Source: an uncultured Bacteroidales bacterium (GTDB taxonomy: Bacteria > Bacteroidota > Bacteroidia > Bacteroidales > Muribaculaceae). From it: a DNA stretch of 64,000 nt. Numbering within the stretch: position 1 is the stretch's first letter; the number at the start of each line of letters is the position of its first letter. The position numbers were made by a program, and so were the translations under genes. The stretch is from contig CACWNQ010000003.1 of the NCBI GenBank assembly GCA_902762385.1, forward strand, positions 62,001 through 126,000. Direction: 5' to 3'. Shown here in pieces: positions 1 to 8,391 of the stretch. Below the pieces are notes generated by a model, which worked only from the letters and a program-made list of their open reading frames with translations, was not told where the DNA came from and made no database searches.

Positions 1-1513
1 AAACGATTCCATCTTGTGCTCGGCGCCAGCATTCCATGAGCGAACTCTTTCCCGAGCCTGCCACACCCGCCACCACGGCCAGCACTCCCAGTGGCAAGTC
101 GATGCTCACATCCTTAAGGTTGTGAAGTGAAGCATTGCGTAAAGCAAAAGTTCCCGAGGGAACACGCGGCGCTTCATTAAACTCTCCATGCTGACTCAGC
201 ATCGTGCCAGTTGCAGTTCCACTATGCAACAACTGATTATAATTGCCTTCAAATATTATTTGTCCTCCCCTACTACCAGGGCCAGGACCCAGGTCGACTA
301 TATGGTCAGCAATGGCTATCATCTCCTTGTGATGCTCCACTAGCAACACGGTGTTACCAGCATCGCGCAGTCGTCGCACCGAGTGCTTCATCTTCTCTAT
401 GTCATGGTCATGAAGACCCGTGCTAGGTTCGTCAAGAATGTATAGCACATCGGCAAGCGACGAGTTGATATATTTTGCAATCTTGCAGCGCTGTGCCTCG
501 CCACCCGACAGGGTACCCACTCCACGGTCCAGGCTCAAATAGCCAAGTCCTATCTCCTCAAGCGCCGTCAAGCGGGCACTTATTGCCTTCTTCAAGTCGA
601 CTGCCAGTGGTGACTGCAAAGCTTTTATCCATTGGTTCAGTTTGGTTATCGACATAGCGCAAGCCTGGGCAATGTTGACACCCTCAATCTTGCACGAGAG
701 CACCCGTGGACTCAATCGAGTGCCGCCGCAGTCGGGGCAAGTGCCCATGTTGAGCATGGGGTTAAGTACAGCAGCATGAAGCAAGCCTTCCTCGCTGTTG
801 ATGATGCTACGATACATGCGCGGGATGATGCCCTCGTATTTAGCACTCTTGGGCCAGTTCGACGGTGGATTCTTAAGGCGTATCTGCGGACTATTAAGGA
901 ACAGGTCTAGTTCCTCGGGGCTATAATCCTTGATTTTCTTGTCAAGGTCAAAAAGTCCGCTATGTGCATATCGTATCCATCGCCAGCCCCCCTTGCCAAA
1001 GGCGATGTAGTGGATAGTATCCTCATCGTTTAGACTCTTGTCGAAATCTACAAGTTTGTGAATGTCGAGCTCACGTATCTCGCCAAGACCCGAACAGCGT
1101 GGACAGCTGCCCTCAGGATGATTGAAGCTGAACGACTCGGCATATCCCACCCATGGCTGACCAACGCGCGAGAAGAGCAGGCGCAGCAGTGCTGCTATGT
1201 CGGTATAGGTTGCCACCGTCGAGCGCGAGTTCTGCGCCGGTTTCTTCTGGTCGATGACAATGGCGATGGGCAGATTCTCGATGGCATCGACATGTGGACG
1301 ACCATATTTGGGCAAATACTGCTGCACAAACGATGGAAAAGTGTCGTTCAATTCACGACGCGACTTGGCGGCTATAGTGTCGAGCACAAGCGAACTCTTG
1401 CCAGAGCCCGACACACCAGTGAACACAGTAATCTGGTGCTTTGGAATCTCGAGCGAAACATCCTTCAGGTTGTTCTCTCGGGCTCCACGAATTATTATCT
1501 TGTCGTGTGTCAT
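1..1513 (-). CDS. UvrA-like excinuclease ABC ATPase (UvrA2 type), C-terminus beyond window
   Basis: About 504 residues of a UvrA-family protein are visible; the gene runs off the left edge. The ATG at 1511-1513 opens a protein with a first Walker A (GVSGSGKSS, residues 33-41), two zinc-type CPxC motifs (CPRCSGLGE and CPDCGGTRLSP), an ABC signature (LSGGEAQR), a Walker B (ILDEPSTGLH) and, near the edge, a second Walker A (GVAGSGKSS). The two half-sites lie only about 455 residues apart, which suggests the compact UvrA2-like class rather than the roughly 940-residue repair subunit. UvrA binds damaged DNA and loads UvrB; UvrA2 proteins are linked to damage or DNA-intercalating drug tolerance. 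It begins 9 bp after the cstA stop, so the two may be co-transcribed. Whether the UvrB-binding region is missing needs an alignment. Confidence 0.9.
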   Translation of the reverse strand, partial: MTHDKIIIRGARENNLKDVSLEIPKHQITVFTGVSGSGKSSLVLDTIAAKSRRELNDTFPSFVQQYLPKYGRPHVDAIENLPIAIVIDQKKPAQNSRSTVATYTDIAALLRLLFSRVGQPWVGYAESFSFNHPEGSCPRCSGLGEIRELDIHKLVDFDKSLNDEDTIHYIAFGKGGWRWIRYAHSGLFDLDKKIKDYSPEELDLFLNSPQIRLKNPPSNWPKSAKYEGIIPRMYRSIINSEEGLLHAAVLNPMLNMGTCPDCGGTRLSPRVLSCKIEGVNIAQACAMSITKLNQWIKALQSPLAVDLKKAISARLTALEEIGLGYLSLDRGVGTLSGGEAQRCKIAKYINSSLADVLYILDEPSTGLHDHDIEKMKHSVRRLRDAGNTVLLVEHHKEMIAIADHIVDLGPGPGSRGGQIIFEGNYNQLLHSGTATGTMLSQHGEFNEAPRVPSGTFALRNASLHNLKDVSIDLPLGVLAVVAGVAGSGKSSLMECWRRAQDGIV

Positions 1514-1522
1514 GAAACTCCG

Positions 1523-2923
1523 TTACACAAACAATGGCTGGAGAATGAACGTGAGGCTTACCACAGTCATGAAAATGGCTGGAATCAGCGTTATCCAGTA
1601 GCACTTCTTATACTTATAGAGGAACACGGTAATCGTCCACAAGGTAAATACCGAGAGTGTCTGATTTGACCAGCCAAAGTACTGCCACAGCACTTGGAAA
1701 CCAGCAGGGCTTGCAAGTTGCCAAATAAGCAGCAATAACACAGCCGCAAACATTGGCACTGCAATCATCAGGCGCTTGACAATAGGTTTCTGGTCAAATT
1801 TCAGGAATTCAGCAATAATAAGTCGGGCACTGCGCAACGCAGTGTCGCCACTAGTGATGGGGGCGGCGACAACACCAAGCATGGCCAAGATGCCTCCTAC
1901 TACCCCTAACCAATTGTCACACACAAGTTTGACAACTATCGCTGGATTATTATAGGTTTTATCGGTCATGAATGCATTAACTGCATCGGGGGGCAGCACT
2001 TCTTTCCAGCCACCGCTATAGAAGAACCACGACGACACAGCTGCCCACACCAGAGCAACAAAGCCCTCGGTAATCATCGAACCGTAAAACACTGGTCTAC
2101 CAAGTTTCTCACTCTTCAAGCAACGCGCCATCAATGGGCTCTGAGTAGCGTGGAATCCACTGATTGCACCACACGCTATTGTAATGAACATGGCGGGGAA
2201 TATTGAATTCGTGATTGCATAGTCACCTATCAGGTCGGTGCCATTCTGTTTTAAGGAACCAATCCAGGTGTCCATGTTACCTATGTTCCAAACCTCAGGG
2301 ATCTTTGGCATCTTGATGAGCAGGCACACAAACAGTCCTAACGCCATGAAAATAAGCGCAATCGCGAATACTGGATAAACCTTGCCGATAATTTTGTCGA
2401 TGGGCAGCAGTGTGGCAATGATGTAGTAGATAAATATAACAACAAACCATGTTATCTCACCGCCACCAATTTTCCCAAGGATTGAAGCGGGGCTGTAAAC
2501 AAACACCGCACCAACCATCAACAACATTAACACCGAGAACACGAGCATGACGATGCGAGTCGCATTGCCCAAATACTTGCCTACCAATTCTGGAAGGCCA
2601 GCGCCATCGTGACGCAGCGACATCATGCCACTCAGATAATCGTGAACTGAGCCAGCAAATATGCAACCAAACACAATCCACAGGAAACTCGCTGGTCCAA
2701 ACCAGGCACCCATGATAGCGCCAAATATCGGGCCCGTGCCAGCAATATTCAGGAACTGAATCATGAACACTTTCCAAGTGGGCAGGGCTATGTAATCAAC
2801 CCCATCGGGATGACGCATAGCGGGCGTCAGTCGTCCATCAGGACCAAATATACGCTCTACTATTCGGCTATAAACCAAGTACCCAAGCACTAATGCTGCT
2901 ATACTCAACAAGAATGAAATCAT
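1523..2923 (-). CDS. cstA: Carbon starvation protein A family transporter (short form)
   Basis: This 466-residue polytopic inner-membrane protein shows hallmark CstA segments: an N-terminal helix ending in SRIVERIFGPD, the stretch NIAGTGPIFGAIMGAWFGP and the conserved HDYLSGMMSLRH. CstA/BtsT proteins import pyruvate or peptides when carbon is scarce; which substrate applies here cannot be read from sequence. E. coli CstA has about 700 residues, so this is the short form common in Bacteroidota, with hydrophobic helices along its whole length. The start is the only ATG before the first helix, and a TAnnTTTG -7 box lies 28 bp upstream. A UvrA-like gene follows 9 bp downstream. Confidence 0.93.
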   Translation of the reverse strand: MISFLLSIAALVLGYLVYSRIVERIFGPDGRLTPAMRHPDGVDYIALPTWKVFMIQFLNIAGTGPIFGAIMGAWFGPASFLWIVFGCIFAGSVHDYLSGMMSLRHDGAGLPELVGKYLGNATRIVMLVFSVLMLLMVGAVFVYSPASILGKIGGGEITWFVVIFIYYIIATLLPIDKIIGKVYPVFAIALIFMALGLFVCLLIKMPKIPEVWNIGNMDTWIGSLKQNGTDLIGDYAITNSIFPAMFITIACGAISGFHATQSPLMARCLKSEKLGRPVFYGSMITEGFVALVWAAVSSWFFYSGGWKEVLPPDAVNAFMTDKTYNNPAIVVKLVCDNWLGVVGGILAMLGVVAAPITSGDTALRSARLIIAEFLKFDQKPIVKRLMIAVPMFAAVLLLLIWQLASPAGFQVLWQYFGWSNQTLSVFTLWTITVFLYKYKKCYWITLIPAIFMTVVSLTFILQPLFV

Positions 2924-2950
2924 AATGTAACAAGTTTTATATTATGGGTA

Positions 2951-2958
2951 CAAAAGTA
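2951..2958 (-). promoter_or_regulatory. -7 promoter element of cstA
   Basis: On the minus strand the bases read TACTTTTG, matching the Bacteroidota -7 consensus TAnnTTTG, 28 bp before the cstA ATG. No clear -33 TTTG was seen. Confidence 0.6.
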
Positions 2959-3091
2959 ATAAAAAACTCCTACACACATCACTATTTTCTATAATAAAAA
3001 CCATTCTTACCGTTTTTATCAAAAAAATGGTTATGATTCGCAATGAAGGTTAAAGAGGCTGCTTTTTGATGCTTGGTTGGCCAATTATGTC

Positions 3092-3099
3092 TATTTTTG
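3092..3099 (+). promoter_or_regulatory. -7 promoter element of the DUF4954 gene
   Basis: TATTTTTG matches TAnnTTTG and sits 38 bp before the ATG. A TTTG at 3065-3068 is 23 bp upstream, slightly beyond the usual spacing. Confidence 0.6.
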
Positions 3100-3137
3100 C
3101 GCCGTTAATTATAACCCAAATTTAAAGAGGACAATAA

Positions 3138-4994
3138 ATGAAGGAATATCGCAAGCTTTCTCAACAAGAAATTGACATATTAACAATTAACGGATGCCAG
3201 GCCGAAGATTGGAACCTGGTGGAAGTAGCACGAGGATTTGACCCTCATTGTGTGCACCGAACCACTTTCTATGGCACTGCCAAGCTGGGAGGATGCTGCG
3301 GAAGCATCGAGGTGAGTGAAGGATTTGTTAAGCGATGTGGAATCAACAATGCCACGCTACGCAACGTCACTATTGGCGACAGCTGCCTAATAGAGAACGT
3401 GGGAAATTTCATGAACAACGTGATTGTTGGCGATCGATGCCACATAAGTAATGTGTGCACTATCGAGACACGCCCAAATGCCACATACGGACAAGGGAAT
3501 CTCATATCGGTCTTGAACGAGGTGGGCAAAGGCAACCTGCTGCTTTTCGACGGGCTTAACAGCCAGCTGGCAGCACTCATGGTAAAGCAGTTCGGGAACA
3601 GCGCTTTCCTCAAGGCGCTCACTGGCTTGGTCGAGAAATTCATCAACGACAAGCGCCCTGAGTGCAGCACCATTGGCAACAATGTGCAAATCACCAACAC
3701 CAACGAGATTACTAATTCAGTGATAGGCGATGGATGCCAGATAAGTGGAGCATCGCGACTGAGCAACTGCACCATAAGCAGCTCTACCGAAAACCCCATC
3801 ACTATAGGAACTGGAGTGATTTGCGAAAACTCAATAATTAGCGGTGGTTCTAAAATCATCAACAGCGTGAAAATCGTCGACTGCATGGTGGGCGAGGCTT
3901 GTGAGCTAAGCAACGGTTTCACTGCTGCAAGCAGTGTGTTTTTCGCCAACAGCTACATGTCGAACGGCGAGGCTTGCGCTGCATTCTGTGGGCCTTTTAC
4001 CGTAAGCCACCACAAGAGTTCGCTGCTCATTGGCGGTCAGTTCTCGTTCTACAACGCAGGCTCGGCAACCAACTTCAGCAACCACGCCTATAAAATGGGC
4101 CCCATGCACTATGGCATTCTCGAAAGAGGCAGCAAGACAGCAAGTGGAGCCTATCTGCTCATGCCAGCCAACATTGGCACTTTCAGTGTGCTGTTTGGCA
4201 AACTGATGTACCATCCCGACACTCGCGACCTGCCGTTCTCCTACCTAATTGCCTATGGCGACACAATGTATCTGGTGCCAGGGCGAAACTTCGCCACAGT
4301 GGGTCTTTACCGCGACATTCGCAAGTGGCCCAAGCGCGACAAGCGACGTGTGGCCGACCGCAAGAGTATCGTCAACTTCGACTGGTTAAGCCCATTCTCC
4401 ATCAGCGAAGTGCTGCGAGGCAAGAAGATTCTGGAAAACCTGCGTGCTGCCAGTGGCGACAATGTGAGCACCTACAACTACCATGAGTATGTCATCAAGG
4501 CGCCTTTGCTGCGCAAGGGCATACGCTACTACGACCTTGCGCTGCGCATCTACATGGGTGCAGTTCTCAAGCGTCACCGCCCAGTAGTGCCATCGTCGCA
4601 AGAAGGTGAGGGCAACTGGGTCGACCTATCGGGAATGCTGCTTCCGGTGAGCGAGGAGAAACGACTCGTCGACGATGTTATAAGTGGCAAACTCTCATCC
4701 ATCGAAGAGGTGCTCAACCGCTTTGTCACCATCCACAACAACTATAATGAGTATCGTTGGGCTTGGACCTATCGCATGATTCTCGATTATTATGGCATCG
4801 ACAATCTCGACGCCGAGGCAGTTGAGCGAATTCACAACGACTACATCACTGCCCGTCGTGAGTGGATATCGCTCATTCGCAAGGATGCCGAGAAAGAGTT
4901 CAGCCTGGGCGACGTGGAGCAAGACGTGCTCGACGACTTCGTAACTCAGCTCGAAGGCGAAGTCGACTTCGAGAACAACAAGCTCTACATGTAA
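3138..4994 (+). CDS. DUF4954 family protein, left-handed beta-helix type
   Basis: This 618-residue protein has no signal peptide. From roughly residue 60 to 290 it shows degenerate hexapeptide-repeat texture (for example NVTIGDSCLIENVGNFMNNV and ITNSVIGDGCQISGA), typical of the left-handed parallel beta-helix of acyl- and nucleotidyl-transferases. The C-terminal half is alpha-helical, with charged stretches. It matches my recollection of DUF4954, a family almost confined to Bacteroidota with no established reaction. A sugar-nucleotide or acyl-transfer role is a guess from the fold only. The gene stands alone, between a divergent cstA and a convergent operon, with its own promoter and a shared terminator. 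Confidence 0.85.
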   Translation: MKEYRKLSQQEIDILTINGCQAEDWNLVEVARGFDPHCVHRTTFYGTAKLGGCCGSIEVSEGFVKRCGINNATLRNVTIGDSCLIENVGNFMNNVIVGDRCHISNVCTIETRPNATYGQGNLISVLNEVGKGNLLLFDGLNSQLAALMVKQFGNSAFLKALTGLVEKFINDKRPECSTIGNNVQITNTNEITNSVIGDGCQISGASRLSNCTISSSTENPITIGTGVICENSIISGGSKIINSVKIVDCMVGEACELSNGFTAASSVFFANSYMSNGEACAAFCGPFTVSHHKSSLLIGGQFSFYNAGSATNFSNHAYKMGPMHYGILERGSKTASGAYLLMPANIGTFSVLFGKLMYHPDTRDLPFSYLIAYGDTMYLVPGRNFATVGLYRDIRKWPKRDKRRVADRKSIVNFDWLSPFSISEVLRGKKILENLRAASGDNVSTYNYHEYVIKAPLLRKGIRYYDLALRIYMGAVLKRHRPVVPSSQEGEGNWVDLSGMLLPVSEEKRLVDDVISGKLSSIEEVLNRFVTIHNNYNEYRWAWTYRMILDYYGIDNLDAEAVERIHNDYITARREWISLIRKDAEKEFSLGDVEQDVLDDFVTQLEGEVDFENNKLYM

Positions 4995-5017
4995 CAATAA
5001 CAGGAAATAAAAAAGAT

Positions 5018-5052
5018 AGAAGGCAAGGTGCTTTACCCTGCCTTCTGTTTTT
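5018..5052. terminator. Bidirectional terminator
   Basis: AGAAGGCA at 5018-5025 pairs with TGCCTTCT at 5039-5046, followed by GTTTTTT on the plus strand and preceded by an A-run that serves the minus strand. It separates the convergent DUF4954 and S4-domain genes. Confidence 0.8.
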
Positions 5053-5067
5053 TATGAATTAAATGCC

Positions 5068-5520
5068 CTATTTCTTGTTAAGCTTTTCTTCGTCCTCCTC
5101 GGTCCACATGGGGTTTTCATCGTCCCAGTCATCGAAACCGAAGAATGCCTCGTCGGCAAACTCCTTCATCTCACGACCCTCCTTCTTAGTGGGACGACCC
5201 ATGCCCTTCTGGCGACGCACGAAACCACCAATGCGAGCCATCTCAAGTATCCTGTATTGATCGTCAGGAGTGATATTCTTCAGGTAGTTAGGCACCAGCT
5301 TGGCACCAACGCGGTTATTAAGCAGCCCCACCACCTCAAAGGTGAACGTGATGGGGGGCTTGCGCACCTCTATCACATCGCCCACCTTGATGTTGTGCGA
5401 TGGCTTCACATTCATCCCCTTGATGGTCACACGGCCAAGCTTGCACTGGTCGGTTGCCAGCGAACGGGTCTTAAATACTCGTGTAGCCCACAGCCACTTG
5501 TCGATGCGCATTTCAGTCAT
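5068..5520 (-). CDS. S4-domain RNA-binding protein (HslR/Hsp15-like)
   Basis: A 150-residue protein that starts with a classic S4 fold (MRIDKWLWATRVFKTRS, then GRVTIKGMNVKPSHNIKVGD). Hsp15 binds stalled 50S subunits that carry peptidyl-tRNA, and the neighbouring upstream gene is peptidyl-tRNA hydrolase, which fits a ribosome-rescue theme. The remaining 80 residues form a basic, then acidic tail rich in Glu, Asp and Lys. It is the third gene of the L25 - Pth - S4 operon; a 57-bp spacer made of simple repeated words separates it from pth. Confidence 0.88.
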   Translation of the reverse strand: MTEMRIDKWLWATRVFKTRSLATDQCKLGRVTIKGMNVKPSHNIKVGDVIEVRKPPITFTFEVVGLLNNRVGAKLVPNYLKNITPDDQYRILEMARIGGFVRRQKGMGRPTKKEGREMKEFADEAFFGFDDWDDENPMWTEEDEEKLNKK

Positions 5521-5534
5521 ATAGCTTTATAATT

Positions 5535-5576
5535 AATTCACAATGCATAATGCACAAAACTCACAACTCATTACTC
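5535..5576. repeat. Simple-word intergenic spacer repeat
   Basis: This spacer is built from the recurring words CACAATGCATAATGCAC and AACTCACAACTCATTACTC. Similar wording recurs at 8318-8390, 24618-24680 and 26036-26066. It probably belongs to a dispersed family of non-coding spacers. Confidence 0.55.
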
Positions 5577-5577
5577 T

Positions 5578-6141
5578 CTACTTATTATTATAGTTGGTCA
5601 TAGCAAAACTCAGTCCACTCAGGCAGTAAGCCTTGATGGCATCGATTGCTTTGCCCACACGCTCGGGAAGCAACTGTTGCTCCTCGCTGGTGAGAGGACC
5701 AAGTACATAGTCAACTTGAGCACCTTCAGGAAAATCACTGCCTATGCCGAAGCGCAGGCGCGCATAATTCTGAGAGCCCACAAGAGCGTTAATGTTCTTC
5801 AGACCATTATGTCCACCATCGGCACCCTTGCCACGAAGCCTGATAGTGCCAAAAGGCAAAGCAAGATCATCAACCACCACTAGCACGTGGTCGAGCTCAA
5901 TTTTCTCCTTTTGCATCCAGTAGCGCACCGCCTCACCACTCAAGTTCATGTAGGTCGATGGTTTCAAGAGCACAAGACGCTGATTCTTGAGACGCATCTC
6001 GGCCACCGAGCCATAGCGCTGCGATGAAAAAACAACATTGGATGCCGCAGCAAGGGCATCCAATATTGTAAAACCTATGTTGTGACGGGTACCCTGGTAC
6101 TCTGCACCAATGTTGCCCAGTCCAACAATCAAAAACTTCAT
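5578..6141 (-). CDS. pth: Peptidyl-tRNA hydrolase
   Basis: Pth releases peptides from peptidyl-tRNAs that drop off ribosomes, recycling tRNA in the cytoplasm. The 187-residue product is the usual length. It carries [18 protein letters not shown] with the catalytic His of the RHN motif, the STYMNLSGE segment, DDLALPFG and [11 protein letters not shown] chose the ATG at 6141 because the family begins [10 protein letters not shown] at that residue; the reading frame stays open for 63 codons upstream, but those overlap the L25 gene and look unrelated to Pth. It follows rplY by 67 bp. Confidence 0.95.
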   Translation of the reverse strand: MKFLIVGLGNIGAEYQGTRHNIGFTILDALAAASNVVFSSQRYGSVAEMRLKNQRLVLLKPSTYMNLSGEAVRYWMQKEKIELDHVLVVVDDLALPFGTIRLRGKGADGGHNGLKNINALVGSQNYARLRFGIGSDFPEGAQVDYVLGPLTSEEQQLLPERVGKAIDAIKAYCLSGLSFAMTNYNNK

Positions 6142-6208
6142 AGTTTCTGGTTCTTGAGGTTGATTCGCTTCTCTTGATGATTTAGAGGAGAAAATGTGCT
6201 TGAGAAAA

Positions 6209-6895
6209 TTACTCAGCAGCTTCACCCTCTTCACCCTCAGTAGCCTCGGCAGCTGCAGCAGCAGCGGCACGGGTGGCACGAACACCAGTGATAACGAGAT
6301 CCTTAGAGTTGGCAAGCTCAAACTTGTCAAACTTCAAGTCACCAACCTTGATGGCGTGACCAATTGCGATGTTGTCAACGTTGACAACGATGCGCTCAGG
6401 AATGTCGGTGTAGATACCTTTAACCTTCACCTTCTTCATGCTCAAGAAGAGCTTACCACCAGCCTTAACACCAGCTGCGTGACCCTCAATCTTAACGGGC
6501 ACGGGTACAGTAACGGGCTTGTCGGCAGTTACCTCAAGGAAGTCGAGGTGAAGAATGCTGTCGTTTACTGGGTGCCACTGGATGTCCTTGAGAACAGCCA
6601 TTTTCTCAACACCGTTCAGGTTCAATGCTACTACATAAACCTCGGGGGTGTAGATAAGCTTGCGAACGTCACTGAAGTTTACTGTGAAATCGGTAGTAAG
6701 TACAGCCTTGCCATCACGGCCAATCTCTACAACCTTCTCGCCATCGGCGAGGGTGCCGTCATACTTACCATCTTTCAACTCTACTACCTTGCCACCATTA
6801 AGAACGCAAGGAATCTTCTGGCTGGCGCGAAGCGCCTTTGCAGCCTTCTTGCCAAGGTCGGTTCTTGGCTCTGCATTTAATTGAAATGTCTTCAT
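6209..6895 (-). CDS. rplY: 50S ribosomal protein L25/CTC form
   Basis: This protein binds 5S rRNA in the large ribosomal subunit. The 228-residue product is the long CTC/TL5 type: an N-terminal L25 domain (about residues 1-95, with [16 protein letters not shown] near the start), a C-terminal beta domain ([20 protein letters not shown]), and an acidic Glu/Ala tail. It is the first gene of the rplY-pth-S4 operon, an arrangement common in bacteria. A complete -33/-7 promoter lies 74 bp upstream of the ATG. Confidence 0.95.
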   Translation of the reverse strand: MKTFQLNAEPRTDLGKKAAKALRASQKIPCVLNGGKVVELKDGKYDGTLADGEKVVEIGRDGKAVLTTDFTVNFSDVRKLIYTPEVYVVALNLNGVEKMAVLKDIQWHPVNDSILHLDFLEVTADKPVTVPVPVKIEGHAAGVKAGGKLFLSMKKVKVKGIYTDIPERIVVNVDNIAIGHAIKVGDLKFDKFELANSKDLVITGVRATRAAAAAAAEATEGEEGEAAE

Positions 6896-6968
6896 TTTTA
6901 ATAAATTGTGTTACTCAAAATTAAGTTATTTAGCTTAATTTCCCATCACACGGGAGCTTAAAGCGGGG

Positions 6969-7000
6969 CAAAGGTACAACTTTTTTTCTTAACACACAAA
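6969..7000 (-). promoter_or_regulatory. Consensus promoter of the rplY operon
   Basis: Reading the minus strand: TTTG (6997-7000), 20 bp, then TACCTTTG (6969-6976). Both boxes and the spacing match the Bacteroidota housekeeping consensus. Confidence 0.75.
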
Positions 7001-7159
7001 TTATTTTTCTAATCTACACCTCTTTACAATAAATTCTGCACCCAAATGCACTTTCCACTTTTGGCACACACCCTTTCTATTACCGAATAAAGTCACACTA
7101 AATCCACCTTACCTTAATAAATAATATGTAAGTAGTTTTTTTATGAGTGATTTTTTTGT

Positions 7160-7167
7160 TATCTTTG
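7160..7167 (+). promoter_or_regulatory. -7 promoter element of holB
   Basis: TATCTTTG sits 23 bp before the holB ATG, giving a very short leader. No TTTG box is visible at the expected distance. Confidence 0.6.
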
Positions 7168-7190
7168 TGGTGTTGAAAACATGAAGCAAG

Positions 7191-8315
7191 ATGAAATTTC
7201 GTGATGTAATAGGCAATGAGCGCGCTATAGAACAAATCAGGCGCATGATCGACAGCGGCAATATTGCCCACGCCTTGCTGCTGCACGGCGAGCCAGGAGT
7301 GCCAAAACTTGCTCTAGCCCTCGCCACAGCACAATACCTGCACTGCACTAATCGCACCGGTGGTGACTCATGCGGCATGTGCCCGGCATGCCTGCAGCAC
7401 CAGTCGCTCAACCATGCCGACACCTTCTTTTCCTACCCAGTTATCAAGAAAGGAAATGAAAAGCCCGTGAGCGAAGATTTCGACAGGGAGTGGAAAAAGT
7501 TTTTGAGCGAAGGTGTTATTGCCGAGGACTATGAGCGATGGCTCTCGCTCATAGGCAACGAGAATGCGCAGCCCATCATCTACGCAAGTGAAAGCGACAA
7601 TATAGTGCGCAAGATGAGCCTAAGCGCCTACACAGCAAAGCACAAGGTGCTTATCATGTGGCAGGCCGACAAGATGAACAAGGACTGCTCCAACAAGCTG
7701 CTGAAACTAATTGAGGAACCTGACCCCGACTGCATTTTCCTGCTCACAACCGACAACCCTAAAGCCATCTTGCCTACTATCTTTTCACGCACACAGCGCA
7801 TAGAGCTACGCAAGCCATCAACTCAACAAATTGCCGACTACATCGCTCGAAACGGTGACATAAGCCCAGACGAGGCCCTTGCAATGGCAGCGCCTGCCGA
7901 CGGCAACGTGATGCTGGCGATGCGCAATATGGACCACAGCAGCGAGACCCACCACTTCCACGACCAGTTTGTGAGCCTTATGCGTCTAGCCTACATGCGC
8001 GACATTGCCGCACTTAAAGTGTGGAGTGAAGGCATCGCCGACTACAAGCGAGAGAAAGCACAGCGATTCCTCAACTATGCCGCGCGCATGGTGCGAGAGA
8101 ACTACATCTACAACCTGCACATGCCCAAACTCAATTATGAGACACAAGACGAGGCACAGTTCAGCAAGAACTTCGCAAGATTCATCAATGAAGAGAATGT
8201 GGAACGACTGCTCAAGCTCTTCGACGATGCAGCACGCGACATACGTGGCAACGGCAATGCCAAAATAATACTGTTTGACATCGCCATCAAGACTACAATA
8301 CTAATCAAGAAATGA
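7191..8315 (+). CDS. holB: DNA polymerase III clamp-loader subunit delta'
   Basis: Delta' is the non-ATPase wrench subunit that, with gamma/tau and delta, opens the sliding clamp. The 374-residue protein has the AAA+ start (VIGNERAIEQIRRMI), a degenerate P-loop (GEPGVPK, residues 33-39), the four zinc cysteines C52, C61, C64 and C67, KLLKLIEEP and the SRTQRIEL segment that stands in for the SRC motif. The broken P-loop is expected for delta', which does not bind ATP. It starts a plus-strand run with the AddB-like nuclease 76 bp downstream. Confidence 0.92.
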   Translation: MKFRDVIGNERAIEQIRRMIDSGNIAHALLLHGEPGVPKLALALATAQYLHCTNRTGGDSCGMCPACLQHQSLNHADTFFSYPVIKKGNEKPVSEDFDREWKKFLSEGVIAEDYERWLSLIGNENAQPIIYASESDNIVRKMSLSAYTAKHKVLIMWQADKMNKDCSNKLLKLIEEPDPDCIFLLTTDNPKAILPTIFSRTQRIELRKPSTQQIADYIARNGDISPDEALAMAAPADGNVMLAMRNMDHSSETHHFHDQFVSLMRLAYMRDIAALKVWSEGIADYKREKAQRFLNYAARMVRENYIYNLHMPKLNYETQDEAQFSKNFARFINEENVERLLKLFDDAARDIRGNGNAKIILFDIAIKTTILIKK

Positions 8316-8345
8316 GCCCCATTATTAATGCACAAAACTCATAAC

Positions 8346-8390
8346 TCATAAACTCACTACTCATAAACTCACTACTCATAAACTCACTAC
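8346..8390 (+). repeat. Three tandem 15-bp repeats abutting a start codon
   Basis: The unit TCATAAACTCACTAC occurs three times exactly (8346-8360, 8361-8375, 8376-8390) and ends 1 bp before the ATG of the AddB-like gene. It occupies the place of a ribosome-binding region. Confidence 0.85.
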
Positions 8391-8391
8391 A

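Noticed and set aside
1058-1669. Long open frames on the plus strand across 211-1669
   Set aside because: They are antisense to the UvrA-like gene, whose Walker and zinc motifs are unmistakable on the minus strand.
3269-3949. 226-codon minus-strand open frame
   Set aside because: It is antisense to the DUF4954 gene and has a low-information, Leu/Ser-rich translation with no family features.
8346-8390. CRISPR array
   Set aside because: The 15-bp units are directly abutting with no spacers; the same holds for the 9-bp and 7-bp repeats elsewhere.
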